Assembly: GCF_003576645.1 (NCBI RefSeq)
Contig: NC_044923.1
Location: 8,741,491 to 8,805,490 of the forward strand
Source of the DNA: Ipomoea triloba
Lineage: Eukaryota > Streptophyta > Magnoliopsida > Solanales > Convolvulaceae
DNA: 64,000 bases
Reading direction: 5' to 3'
Position 1 is the stretch's first letter. Every line of letters starts with the position of its first letter. A model generated the notes under the pieces. The model did not search any database and was not told the origin of the DNA. It saw nothing but the letters and a program-made list of their open reading frames with translations. This document shows positions 10,582-21,240 of the stretch, piece after piece. The translations under genes and the position numbers were made by a program.

Positions 10582-10916
10582 CTTTTCCTTTAATGTTGTT
10601 TGCGTGGAGTGTGGATTTGAAGTTGGTGTAACTTTGAAGATTGGTTTTACTCAAAGGTGCAGTGTTTGAAGGGATTCAAGTTGTGTTTGGAATTTGAAAA
10701 AATTAAAAAGTTTTAGATTATATGGAAGATTATATGCGCTGGCATGGGACCAGAACAAATGATCCAATATATAACGTGTACAATGCCTAAAATAGGAAAA
10801 GTCTACACGTACTCGCACCACAAAGATACACCTACTCCCGACAATAATCCAGAAAATACTATATGTACTTCCTTCCTTTATTTTACTTCAAACTCCTAAT
10901 TTTTACCAGTTGTTAT

Positions 10917-11259
10917 ATCATGGACCATGGTCCATAATGCATTGTGGACCATGGGTCATGGTTGATACTGCAGTTGTGTTGAACTGATACTGCAGTTGTG
11001 TTGAAAAGATACTGCAGTTGTGTTGAAAGGGAACTGCAGTTGCGCGGGACAGAGGTCGTGTCATCCATCTGGAACTGCAGTTGTGTTGAAAGGATACTGC
11101 AGTTGTGTTGAATGGATGAACGGTCTCTGTTTTGTGTAACTGCAGTTTCCTTTCAACACAACTGCAGTATCTTTTCAACACAACTGCAGTATCCTTTTAA
11201 CACAACTGCAGTATCAGCTATGATCATGGTCCACAATGCATTGTGAACCATGGTCCACA
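10917..11259. mobile_element. Fold-back element built of repeated CTGCAG-containing 20-mers
   Basis: The ends are inverted copies of a near-palindromic module (GGACCATGGTCCATAATGCATTGTGG at left; CATGGTCCACAATGCATTGTG at right). Between them the unit GATACTGCAGTTGTGTTGAA occurs six or more times in the left half in one orientation and as its reverse complement (TTCAACACAACTGCAGTATC) in the right half, so the whole folds back. No coding frame is significant. Confidence 0.75.
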
Positions 11260-11823
11260 ATATAATTTGCGAATTTTTACCCCTACGCTTAAAATTTTGA
11301 TGTAGACATTTTTGCGGGGCCCACATAAAAAATAATCTATTAGCGCCGGTCACATCAGAGAATAAATTTGAGAAAGTAATAAGATTTGAGAATACATGTA
11401 GAAGAATTCTAATCTAATAGAAAAACTTAAACCAACATGGAAAAAGTTGTTCTTATTAAAAACTAAAAATCAATCTATCATTTAGTTAGATTTAACGGTT
11501 CTAGAGTAAGGTGACAAAAATTACAGTGACATTTTGGTAATTTTCTATTATTTCATAAGTGTAATTTTCAACACTATATGGTACACTTTTAAACACAATA
11601 CTGTAGTGTATTTTTTACCTTTTTGAAAATGTAGTGTATTTAGGAACATCTTTTAGAGTTTATGACTTAGTTTTCTGAGTTTAGGGTTTAGTGTTTTACA
11701 TTTTAGTTTGGATTATGGGTTGAATTTTTATTTCTTAGGATTTGGTATTTCAGGTGTGTAGGTTTAGGATTTAGCTTTGTTAATTTAGGTTTTAGGGTTT
11801 ATCTAAGAAATACATCATATATG
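11260..11823. repeat. 564-bp segment, copy 1 of an exact-looking duplication
   Basis: The segment from ATATAATTTGCG to CATATATG is repeated at 11825-12388 with no difference I can see, separated by a single N. It is non-coding, and includes TTTAGGGTTTAGTG-type phrases that loosely recall plant telomeric repeats but do not form an array. Confidence 0.9.
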
Positions 11824-11824
11824 N
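11824..11824. other. Undetermined base (N) at the duplication joint
   Basis: This is the only N noticed in the window. It lies exactly between the two copies of the 564-bp segment, which suggests two contig ends with unmerged overlap joined by a minimal gap. Confidence 0.85.
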
Positions 11825-12388
11825 ATATAATTTGCGAATTTTTACCCCTACGCTTAAAATTTTGATGTAGACATTTTTGCGGGGCCCACATAAAAAATAA
11901 TCTATTAGCGCCGGTCACATCAGAGAATAAATTTGAGAAAGTAATAAGATTTGAGAATACATGTAGAAGAATTCTAATCTAATAGAAAAACTTAAACCAA
12001 CATGGAAAAAGTTGTTCTTATTAAAAACTAAAAATCAATCTATCATTTAGTTAGATTTAACGGTTCTAGAGTAAGGTGACAAAAATTACAGTGACATTTT
12101 GGTAATTTTCTATTATTTCATAAGTGTAATTTTCAACACTATATGGTACACTTTTAAACACAATACTGTAGTGTATTTTTTACCTTTTTGAAAATGTAGT
12201 GTATTTAGGAACATCTTTTAGAGTTTATGACTTAGTTTTCTGAGTTTAGGGTTTAGTGTTTTACATTTTAGTTTGGATTATGGGTTGAATTTTTATTTCT
12301 TAGGATTTGGTATTTCAGGTGTGTAGGTTTAGGATTTAGCTTTGTTAATTTAGGTTTTAGGGTTTATCTAAGAAATACATCATATATG
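11825..12388. repeat. 564-bp segment, copy 2
   Basis: Offset of 565 bases from copy 1. It continues on the right into unique sequence (ACTAAAAATTACACAC), whereas copy 1 continues on its left into the fold-back element. This fits overlapping contig ends as well as a real recent tandem duplication. Confidence 0.9.
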
Positions 12389-12412
12389 ACTAAAAATTAC
12401 ACACTATAATAC

Positions 12413-12655
12413 TCTCGTCGTTTCATTTTATGTGTTTGATTCTGTTAAGCTAATGAGTCTTCACTAAAATTATTTTTAATTCAATTTTTCATAATATAAA
12501 GTTTATTATTAGTGTTTCAAAATTTATATATTTAGAAAAAATATTAAAAGTACTATTAAACACGAAAAATTAAATTTAAAAATAATTTTAAAATATTAAA
12601 AATATAAAAAAAATAAAAAATCTTAGTTTAACCATGAATATTGAACATATATGAC
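12413..12655. mobile_element. Old MITE copy (family of 8.3 and 9.1 kb)
   Basis: It begins CTCGTCGTTTCATTTTATGTG, close in style to the 'ctccgt...cattttat' start of Stowaway-like plant elements, and contains AAAATTTATATATTTAGAAAAAATATTAAAAGTAC followed by ATTAAATTTAAAAATAA. Ends are diverged. Confidence 0.35.
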
Positions 12656-12672
12656 AAGTTAAAATATCACCA

Positions 12673-12673
<1 letters not shown>

Positions 12674-12740
<67 letters not shown>
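12674..12740. repeat. (ATT)n microsatellite
   Basis: About 22 uninterrupted ATT units. A likely polymorphic simple repeat. Confidence 0.95.
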
Positions 12741-12741
<1 letters not shown>

Positions 12742-14045
12742 ATTGTAAAAAAACCAATAGAAGGCTTGCACTTGGGTGTACTGACCTACTGGGACCACAA
12801 CTTATTGTGTAGCCTGCTTAAGTTGCGTAAAAGAAACTCTTTTATTGGAATTATAAGCATTGTTTCTGTAATTTTTATGTTGCTAAAGTGAAGTCCGTTC
12901 ATGAACGATGTAATCCCAAGACGTGTTTGTGTATATGTGTCTATTTTTGACTTTTTGTTTGATCATTAATTGCACCGTTTAAGATTGTTCTTCCTTTTTT
13001 TAGTTAAATATTTGAAATTAATTGAATGATTCTGTTTTGAGTGAATTATCAAGGTTGTATTTATTAACATGATTTTTTAGAAATAGAATATTTGAGGAAA
13101 AAAAAAAAGTAAGGAAGGGAGAATAAAAACACTCTAGAAATAAAAATTAGAGAAATGAAAACATAGAATTTAAGTAATTACACTCATCCAAAAAGACTAT
13201 ATATAATAAAAGAGTAATGCTATATTCCCCTCCTAACATTTCTCTCTTAGAATTAAAAAAGAAAAAGTAAAGAAAAAGATAAAGGGAAAGGGTTAATTTT
13301 ATAAATATATAAACTTTAATTTGAAAGTTTGTATATTTATAATGTTGACCCATCTATTCTTTTCGCCTTTTTTTCTAGTCATGTCTCACTCTAGATAGAT
13401 GACTCAAATTAATCTACATAATTTCTCAGAGGAAAATTGATTCTCTTTTTATCCTAATTATACATATATATAGACGGGTGATGGACGCAACTCGGATAAC
13501 ACGGTGGTGGGTGGGGCGACGGTTGCAAGTTTAGAAGAATTGCTGGCTTGTTGGAGTTGCTGACTTTCCGCGACAACGGCTACGACGGTGCGGCCTGTGA
13601 CTTTGGAGGAATTGGAGGAATTGGAGGAATAAGAGTGGACTTGGTCTACTGTAAATCTATAAATATCTAACCAGCTAATTTAACTTACTCTTTTTTCTTA
13701 AAAACTAAAAGGGTCAGGCCCGCAGGTTAGCATGCGACTTGCGCGGGTCACAAAGGGCAAAGCCTGTTAGGCATGCATTTTCACGGGCCTAGTTTCATGT
13801 GGCTCTAACCCGCCCCACCGCAGGGTGGGTGCAGGCTAGGCCGTGGGCTTCAACCCACTTTGATAGCCCCATGGGTCAGTTATGTGTAACATAAGTTGGT
13901 TTACCCCCTTAAGTAGTGGTTGCTGGTTTCGCCGTTACCTAATAATAATAGTAAGGGATATTTGGACATATTTGTAATTAATTTTTTATGAATAAATTAA
14001 TTTCTTATAAATATTATATTGTGATTAAATAAATTATATTGAAGG
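12741..14045. other. Spacer with a hAT-MITE-like GC-rich stretch
   Basis: No gene is recognised. Positions 13708-13872 (GGCCCGCAGG..., CTAACCCGCCCCACCGCAGGG..., ACCCACTTTGATAGCCCC) resemble the interior and edge of the hAT-type MITE at 19041, so a relic of that family is likely. Positions 13486-13630 are GC-rich with three GGAGGAATT units near 13606-13632. Confidence 0.45.
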
Positions 14046-14049
14046 TGAA

Positions 14050-14070
14050 CATGTGTGTGTGCGCGCGTGC

Positions 14071-14109
<39 letters not shown>
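14050..14109. repeat. (GT)n/(AT)n compound microsatellite
   Basis: GTGTGTGTGCGCGCGTGCGTGTGTGTGT followed by about 15 AT units. Confidence 0.95.
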
Positions 14110-14112
<3 letters not shown>

Positions 14113-14289
14113 GTAATCATATGAGAAATCATCTTTAGATGAGAAATAAGACATATTGTGGGGCGTCTATCTTGTAGTATTTGATGGAGTGAAGCCCTAT
14201 GCTCATTGATTGTGCGCATGCATAATACCAACAAACCAATCAAGGCATGCCTCATGGACTCCTCATGCCTCAAAGAATTGTGCAAGATC

Positions 14290-15117
14290 AACGCCTAGAG
14301 GAGCTTAGGTAAGTGCATGTGTAGCAGGTTTGGGATCACTTTCTACATCTCCCATAGCTTCAACACCCTCTCCTTGCTCATCTTCATCATCCTCATCATC
14401 ATCCTCCTCAATGACTAGCGAGGTTTGTTGTCTAAGCCCATAATAGTAGTTGACGCAATCAATCGTAATGCACTTTTGGACATTGAGCTTAGCCTCACGA
14501 TTTTCATCAAAGGAGATACCTATCCACTTGCAAAGCTATGTAATGAAGTAGGGAAAACTAATCAAACATTTGTGTTTTCCTACACATATGCTATGATTGA
14601 TAACTCTCCTTATATCAATTATCTTATGTTCCTTAATATAATAAGTAAGAAGAACTTGTCATCTATGAGTTGCCTTCCTATGTGAGTAAGGAGTGAGCTT
14701 TGCTTTGATGAAATCAAGGATGCCTTGGTCTCACAATGTGAAATACTCATAGTTCATCTGACACCCTCATTGCACCCAACTCATTGTGGTAATAGTCATT
14801 CCCATGATAGCCTATAGTGCCATAATATGCGTTGATGGCAGCAATCGACAAATCTACTACAACATCATGAACCATGCAAGTATTCTCTTCCAAACCATTG
14901 CTTGCATTGGCATAGAACTCCTATATTAGAGAGGAAATGGCTCGCCTCGATTGTGCAAGGAAGCGTGGACCCCAATTCCATTCATGAGGTATATCAATTT
15001 CAAGCTCTTTTCTTTTCTAAAATTTCTTGCATAGATCCATGCTTGGTATTCATTTGATGCGTGTGGACTGGTGAAATATCTTATTACATGAACTTTAGGT
15101 GGAGCATGTGGAGGCAT
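14290..15117 (-). pseudogene. Retroelement-associated 'putative plant transposon protein' ORF, broken
   Basis: From an ATG at 15117 the minus strand encodes an ORF whose pieces match the pattern of the plant transposon-associated domain often found with Athila-type elements: an N-terminal segment FTSPHASNEYQAWIYARNF, then in other frames segments resembling 'AINAYYG' and 'ILDFIKAKLTP.S' spaced as in that family, and an acidic Asp/Glu-rich tail near 14340-14420. Several stops and frameshifts interrupt it, so it is not functional. It may be the 3' ORF of the Athila-like element to its right or belong to another element. Confidence 0.45.
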
Positions 15118-16480
15118 AAGGAAAAAAAATGAAGCATGTTAAGCATCCCACATTAAGCAATTAAGTTCAAAATCATTGAAAATCATGCATATAAAGGTCA
15201 AAGAATTCACTTAAGCATTTTAACAAACACCTTGTATGCATATTTTTGAAGAAGATGAATTAGTATAATTTAAGCATGGCAATCCTCCCCAAATCATTAG
15301 AACAAAGATATGAAATATTAAGCATTAAAGTTTAAAAGTAAGAAAAGACAAGTTAATCAAAATTTCTTGACAAAAAAATTCAATGCATTGTATTGTAAAT
15401 AACTAATAACATCAGCCAAGAGTGTAATCAAGCAATTAAACACTAACTCATAGCAATTTAATTCACAAAAATCCAAATTAACCTAAAATTCATGGGTTAG
15501 GGTTCTTAGCACAAAAATTTTGAAGTTAATAGAAAAAATTCAAGTATTTGATGGAGAAGATGGGTGAAGATGTTAGCTTAAAGCCTTAGAAAGAGTTTGG
15601 ATTGAATACCTGGAGTTTTTGGAGCAAGAAAACGAAAAGAGGAAATGGGTGAGTTCAACGCGTCGAGGCATAAGTTCGATGCATCAAACTTTGGCCGAAG
15701 CAAAATTCTTTTTACTAGAAGTGTTCGGCGCGTTAATCTTTGGCCGAATGAAATTATGAATGGGGAAAAACCTGGAACATTCGACGCATTGAACTAATAA
15801 TTCAGTGCGTCCAAAGCATGTTGAACGGATTTAAAAAAAATCTTGAGAAGTTTGACGCATCTTATTGTTGGACGTGTCTAACTACTCCAAAATGATTTTT
15901 ATCCCTTGTTTTCAAATTAAAATATAGCAAACTAACTCCAAATAACAAACCTATATTCAACAAGCAAAAATATCAATCCAAAGGTACATAGACACAAAAA
16001 ATTTAACATCATGAATTTACAAGCAATTTAACATTATGCACTTCCAAAAAATCAAACATTAACAGCCAAATCATATATTCACAAGATGAGTAAATACCCA
16101 AAATGGTCACTCGACTATGCCATAATTCACAAATTAGTCAACAACTATCAGTTTTATCAATTAAGTTCTCAACTATTCAATTCTTACTCAATAATTCACA
16201 AATCAATCCTTCGTTAAGGACCTTATTAAGTAATAATTGAATAATTCAAGACCTTATTGAGTAAGAATTGAATAGTTGTGAACTTAATTTGCTAAACTTG
16301 ATAGTTGAGGACTACTTTGTGAATTATGGCATAAGCGAGGAACCATTTTAGGTATTTACTCTTCATAATCCATCAACAAAATAAGCAACTAAAATGAAAA
16401 GGCAAGTAAGAGTAATGGAAAAGGCTTGGATTGCCTCTTAAGAAACCCTCGTTTTAGGTCATTAGCTTGACCCTTTATTC
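15118..16480 (-). mobile_element. Probable LTR / 3' region of the Athila-like element
   Basis: Non-coding sequence lies between the integrase end and the 14.3-15.1 kb ORF. Positions about 15655-15890 contain repeated short GC-rich motifs of the type TTCGACGC(A/G)T / ATGCGTCGAA (for example AACGCGTCGAGG, TTCGGCGCGTTA, ATTCGACGCATTGAAC), as seen in U3 regions of other gypsy LTRs here. LTR boundaries were not resolved. Confidence 0.35.
16088..16361. mobile_element. Fold-back MITE inside the Athila-like remnant
   Basis: Terminal inverted repeat GAGTAAATACC(C)AAAATGGT / ACCATTTTAGGTATTTACTC, with arms continuing for over 100 bp (TTCACAAA... and ...TTTGTGAATTATGGCATA). No coding capacity. Confidence 0.8.
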
Positions 16481-17623
16481 CTTTTCTCAAGTGTAGGTTT
16501 GGAAGATTAATGCTATACACCGCATTTGCCTCAATCTTGTTACTTGAGTGGTAGTGCTTCAATCTTTACCCGTTGACGGTGATATTCTCATCTCTTCCTT
16601 GAACAATCATGGCTCTTGATGGGTGCACCTTGACAACTTTGAAAGGTCCCGATCATCTAGACCTTAACTTCCCAGGAAATAACTTCAACGTTGGGTTAAA
16701 TAAAATGACTTCATCACCTGGAGCAAACTCTCTCCTAAGAATGTGCTTATCATGCCATCTTTTGGTATTTTCTTGGTAAATCTTAGCATTTTCATAGGCA
16801 TCAACCCAAACTCTTCAAGCTCATTAAGTTGGAAAACCTCTTCTCACCCGCAAGTTGCAAGTCCATGTTGAGGTTTGTAACTGCCCAATAAGCTTTGTGC
16901 TCCAATTCTACGTGTAGATGACATGATTCTCATAAACAAGCTTGAACTGTGAAGTCCCTATAGTGTTCTTGTAGGTAGCTTTATAAGCCCAAAGTACACC
17001 TTCAAGTCTAATGGTTCAATCCTTTCCTATGACAACCTTATCAAGGATAGATTTAATTTCTCTATTTGAAAGCTCCACTTGGTCACTAGTTTGAGGATGA
17101 TAAGGAGTAGAGAGTCAATATACTCCAAAGCTTTATTGCAAAAACACTTGCCATTATTCGTGATAAAAGCCCTTAGACTCCAAACCTCACAAAGATGTTC
17201 TCTTGATGAACTTAATGACCACTTTGGCATTATTTGTATGGCATGCCATGCCTTCAACCCATTTGGAAAGATAGTATACTGCCACAAGAATATATTCATT
17301 TCAAAAAGATCTTGGAAATGTACTCATGAAATCCAAACCCCAAACACAAAACAATTCAACCTCAAGTATGCCTTGTTGAGGAATTTCATTCTTTCTTCCA
17401 ATGTTACCCACTCTTTGGCATCTATTATAATGCACCACATAAGTGTGAGTATCCTTGAAGAAAATTAGCCAATAAAATTGGATTGAGGAACTTTTGTTGT
17501 AGTCCTAGAAGCTCCAAAATGTCTCCCATAAGGTGATGAATGGTAGTGGTTGAAGATATCTTCAATCTCGTCTTTAGACAAACATCTCCTTATGTCACAC
17601 CTCTTTTAGAGAAATGGTTTTTT

Positions 17624-18034
17624 CTAAAGATAATATTTGGAATCATGCTTGAGCTTCTTCTTAAAAGAACGTGATGCATCTGGTGGGAATATATCACAAA
17701 CCACATAATTCACCAAATCAACATACCAAGGCATGAATGCTTTAACCGTCATGAGTTGTTCTCCCACGATATTTTCATCAATTGGTAACTTCTTATATCC
17801 ACCACTTTCTTGTAAGTCTCTAACCTTAACAAGTAATCTATAACAAGATTTTTGAACCCTTTTCTTGTCATTGATATCAATGTCAAATTCTTGAAGTATA
17901 ATGGTCCATATAATCAACCTTGGTTTTACATCTTTCTTTTTGATCATGTATTTGAGTGTCGAGTGGTTGGTTTGGATAATAACTTTGCTCCCCACAATAT
18001 AAGGCTGGAATTTGTGAATGGCAAATATATGCAA
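17624..18034 (-). pseudogene. Longest surviving piece of gypsy RNase H/connection
   Basis: A 136-residue open segment of the Athila-like element that covers the end of RNase H and the linker toward integrase. Motifs TNHSTLKYM, KPRLI and LQEFDIDI align with the family's THHAALKYL, KPRLIRW, LQEFDLEI (known pattern). Beyond about residue 65 it fits less well, and it ends in a frame break. Confidence 0.7.
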
Positions 18035-19032
18035 ATATCTCTTTTTCGGTGGTGGAATAATTTACTTGATCTTCATCAAGAGTATGGTTAGCGTAATAAA
18101 TTGGATGTAAGATCTTGTCCCTCCTTTATTTGACATAGAACGGCTACCACAACAAAGTCACTAACATCATACATATTCTCAAATGAAATACTTCAATCCG
18201 ATGGTGACATAATGAGTGTCGTAATCAATGCCTTTTTTAACATAGAAAAAATATCAAAGAAAGATTCATTAAAAACAAAGTCAACCTCTTTTGGAAGCAA
18301 ATGAGTAAGAGGTTTTGGAAATTTTTAAAAAATCTTTAATTAATCTCCGGTAGAATCCTACATGCCCTAGGAAATTTCTTACTCCCTTTTTCGTAGTGGG
18401 TGGTGGTAGCTTATCAATAACCTTTATTTCTGCGTTTATCTCAATGCCTTTTTGTGAGATTTAGTAACCAAGAGCAATCCCCTTGGTTACCATAAAATGA
18501 CACGTTTCCCAATTAAGAACAACATTGGCTTCTTGACACCTAATCAACACTTTATCCAAGTTAGAAAGATAATTCAAAGGATAATGCATACACATTCATA
18601 AAACCCTCCATAATTTTTTCAATGAAATATGAAAAAATGGCTACCATGCACCTTTCAAATGTTGTCGATGCATTACATAGCCTAAATGGCATCCTCTGTT
18701 ATGCAAATGTATCATAAGGACATGTAAAGGTAGTTGTTTCTTGATCATCGTGATGAATTGGGATTTAAAAGAATTCTAAAATGCAATCAATGAAAAAAAA
18801 AAGTAAGCATGCTTAGCCATCATCTTAAGAAATTGATCAATAAAGGGGAGGGGAAATGGTCATTCTTAGTTTCTTTGTTCAATTTCATATAATCGATACA
18901 CATTCTCTCCCCGGTGACCAACCTAGTAAGGATAAGCTCATTATTTTCATTTTCTACTATGGTTGCCCCCCTTTCTTAGGAACCAGATGGATTGGGCTAA
19001 CCCACTTACTATCCAATATTAGATAAATAATA

Positions 19033-19486
19033 TTGACACCTAGGGCTGTCAAAATGGGCTGAAGCCTGCGGGCTAGCCCGCACCTGCCCTGCAGTGGGGC
19101 GGGTTAGGGCTACAAAAAGGTGGCCTGTAAAAGAGCAGGCCTAACGGGCTTAGCCCACTAAGGCCCGCGACCCGCAATATATTATATATATATATATATA
19201 TATAAAATATTTATATTCATGTGTGTACTGTACACATGAATATATATTCATGTGTACGTATATTCATGTGTACACGTACATGTGTACACTTTGTGTACAA
19301 AGTATAATTTTTTTAAAAAAAAGAGAGAGAAAAACCACAAGCCCGCGGGCCCGCCAACCTGCGTGGGGCGGGCTAGGGTTGTATGAATCCTAGCCCGCGG
19401 GCCTAACGGGCCGGACCACAAAAGCCCGCCAAAAATTAGTCCCGCGGTGGGGCGGGTCGGCCCGCTTTGACAGTACTATTGACACC
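19033..19486. mobile_element. hAT-type MITE with 8-bp target duplication
   Basis: The element is 19041-19478, flanked by TTGACACC at 19033-19040 and 19479-19486. Ends are short inverted repeats (TAGGGCTGTCAAA / TTTGACAGTACTA) of the class known from plant hAT MITEs. The interior is GC-rich with many GGGC/GCCC palindromes and holds a (TA)n run and TGTACACATGAATATAT-type palindromes at 19180-19300. Inserted in the Athila-like reverse transcriptase. Confidence 0.9.
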
Positions 19487-20164
19487 TATCAATTTAAGAA
19501 TCTCTCTTTTTTTTTCTTTTTTTTTTTTCACATCTTTCATGTTTCGGTTCAACCTACGTTGGGATTATGCCTTTCTTCCAAGTAAATTATATGCATATAT
19601 GCACTAATGTCCATAATTTCATCAAGAGTATAACCAATGATTCTATTATGCTTCCTAAGCACATTTTGAGGATTTTCTAGTGGTGGCTTTCTATTTGCAA
19701 AATTTTATCCAAGTGCCAAGTTGAATCATTCATATCAATTTTCTTTAAAAGTTGTTCGGTTTGCATTGGGTCTAAGACCAAAAACGATCCACTCAAAAAA
19801 GTATCTACCAAGATCTTTGAAGCACCAAGCAACCCTTCATAAAATGTCATTATCAAGTCTCCATTTGAATACCATGATGTGGATATTATCTTCTAAGCTC
19901 CTTGAATCTCTCCCAAGACTATGCTAGCTAGAGATTTATTTGGTAATTTCTTGAAATTTTGAATTGCTCTCTTCATCTTTTGAGTCTTGGAAATTAGGTA
20001 GTACATCTTCAAGAAATCCCTATGCAATTGGTCCCAAGTAAAAAAGCAGTGTTAGGAAAAGAAATGTGTCAACTATGAGCCTAGTTATCTCTCAAAGAAA
20101 ATGGGAAGACACAGAGTTTAATTGCTTCATGAAGCACTCAATTGATTTTGAATGTGCTACATAT

Positions 20165-20527
20165 CTAGAGGAATTTAGTGATATGAGCATTTGGATCCTT
20201 TATGGGTGACCTTCCAAATTGGTCGGATGCTATCATTTGCAATATGGTCGATTTGATTTTGAAACTATTGGCCTCCAAACCCGGGATATTTATGCTATCA
20301 TGTTCTTCCATATCGGGTGCAATGTAATCCGACATAGCCCTTCTTGGCGGTTGTGGTTGATTAACTCCATTGCCTTCTCCATTCCCGTTTCTATTCCCAT
20401 TAAGATTCAAGTTGATATTTCCTTGAGCATGTGGCTTTTTTCCTTCTTTTCTAAGTTGCATGGCTCTCTTTTCAATTTCAAGGTTCAAAGGTAACACACC
20501 TTCCTTTCTCAAGGATCTTGTGTGCAT
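20165..20527 (-). pseudogene. Gag N-terminal segment of the Athila-like element
   Basis: A 120-residue open piece starting with MHTRS near the leader. It has an Asn/Gly-rich linker (NLNLNGNRNGNGEGNG), then the conserved PPRRAMSDYIAPD and ILQMIASDQFGRSPIKDP region typical of Athila/Tat gag. The downstream gag is frameshifted. Confidence 0.7.
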
Positions 20528-20662
20528 ACAACATAAAATACCTTAAACAAGATAAACTAATTAATAAAAGTAAAGTAAACAAAGAAAAGGGTGGACTAGA
20601 CTCTTAGAATAAAATTTTCACTAATGTCAATATATAGATGCCACCTCCTCGACAACAATGCC

Positions 20663-21240
20663 AGTTTGGTTGCAGCACAATGCGACAAACAAATGCTTGA
20701 AGTATTATGAGGTATCGATTTACAAGGAAGTAAGCGTATTAAGCGCTAGCTACTAATCTATTCATGAGAAGCTAACCATAACATAACAAGGGATAGTTTG
20801 CTATGATCAAATAAGCAACAAATAAAAGCAAGGAAAGCAAATTGGGAAATGCAAGAGAGTGAATGGTGTTTTTTTTTGGAGCCAAGTGTTTAATAAGCTA
20901 TTGCCAACCTAAAGTGAAACATTTAATTGACTTTTAAACAAGTGTGAAAAATAGCATACAAAGGGAAGGAATTATTCCCATAATTCCAACCAAAATAAGG
21001 TAAGTAAAATATACTCATTCCTATGAGATAATCAAATTCACAATAAAAGAACAAACAATCAAGATACTATCCATCAACCAATATGTCATCTCCCAATGTG
21101 CAGTGGTTACATGCAATTGTGGGTGATCTAATTTATGCCCTAAATCTCATCAAGACACAATTATAGCAAGGAAACATGTCATTTAGGTCTTTAATTACAA
21201 GTGTTACGATAGGGAGACATCTCGGTTTTAGAGTACTTAG
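20663..21240. other. Probable remnant 5' LTR/flank of the Athila-like element
   Basis: No gene is seen. The position just beyond the primer-binding site makes LTR sequence likely, but I found no convincing TG...CA ends or a matching copy on the other side. Confidence 0.3.

Larger units (their letters stand above)
16490..20662 (-). mobile_element. Athila-like Ty3-gypsy retrotransposon, decayed gag-pol
   Basis: Read right to left: a degenerate primer-binding site and GTCGAGGAGGTGGCA leader at 20641-20662 (pattern of tRNA-Asp-primed gypsy elements); gag start at 20527-20165 with a conserved SDYIAPD...IL QMI..DQFGRSP segment; reverse transcriptase pieces at about 18950-18100; RNase H at 18034-17800 (PYIVGSKVIIQTNHSTLKY, KPRLI, LQEFDIDI); integrase at 17500-17050 with [20 protein letters not shown]; and the integrase C-terminal module down to about 16500 (LFPGKL, GPFKV, VNG.RLKHY). 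Frameshifts and stops occur in every domain. A hAT MITE splits the reverse transcriptase. Assignment to Athila rests on the gag wording and leader; it is an inference. Confidence 0.8.

Noticed and set aside
11640..11810. Interstitial telomere array
   Set aside because: TTTAGGGTTTAGTG-type words occur but are not in tandem TTTAGGG register; it is just TTAG-rich spacer.
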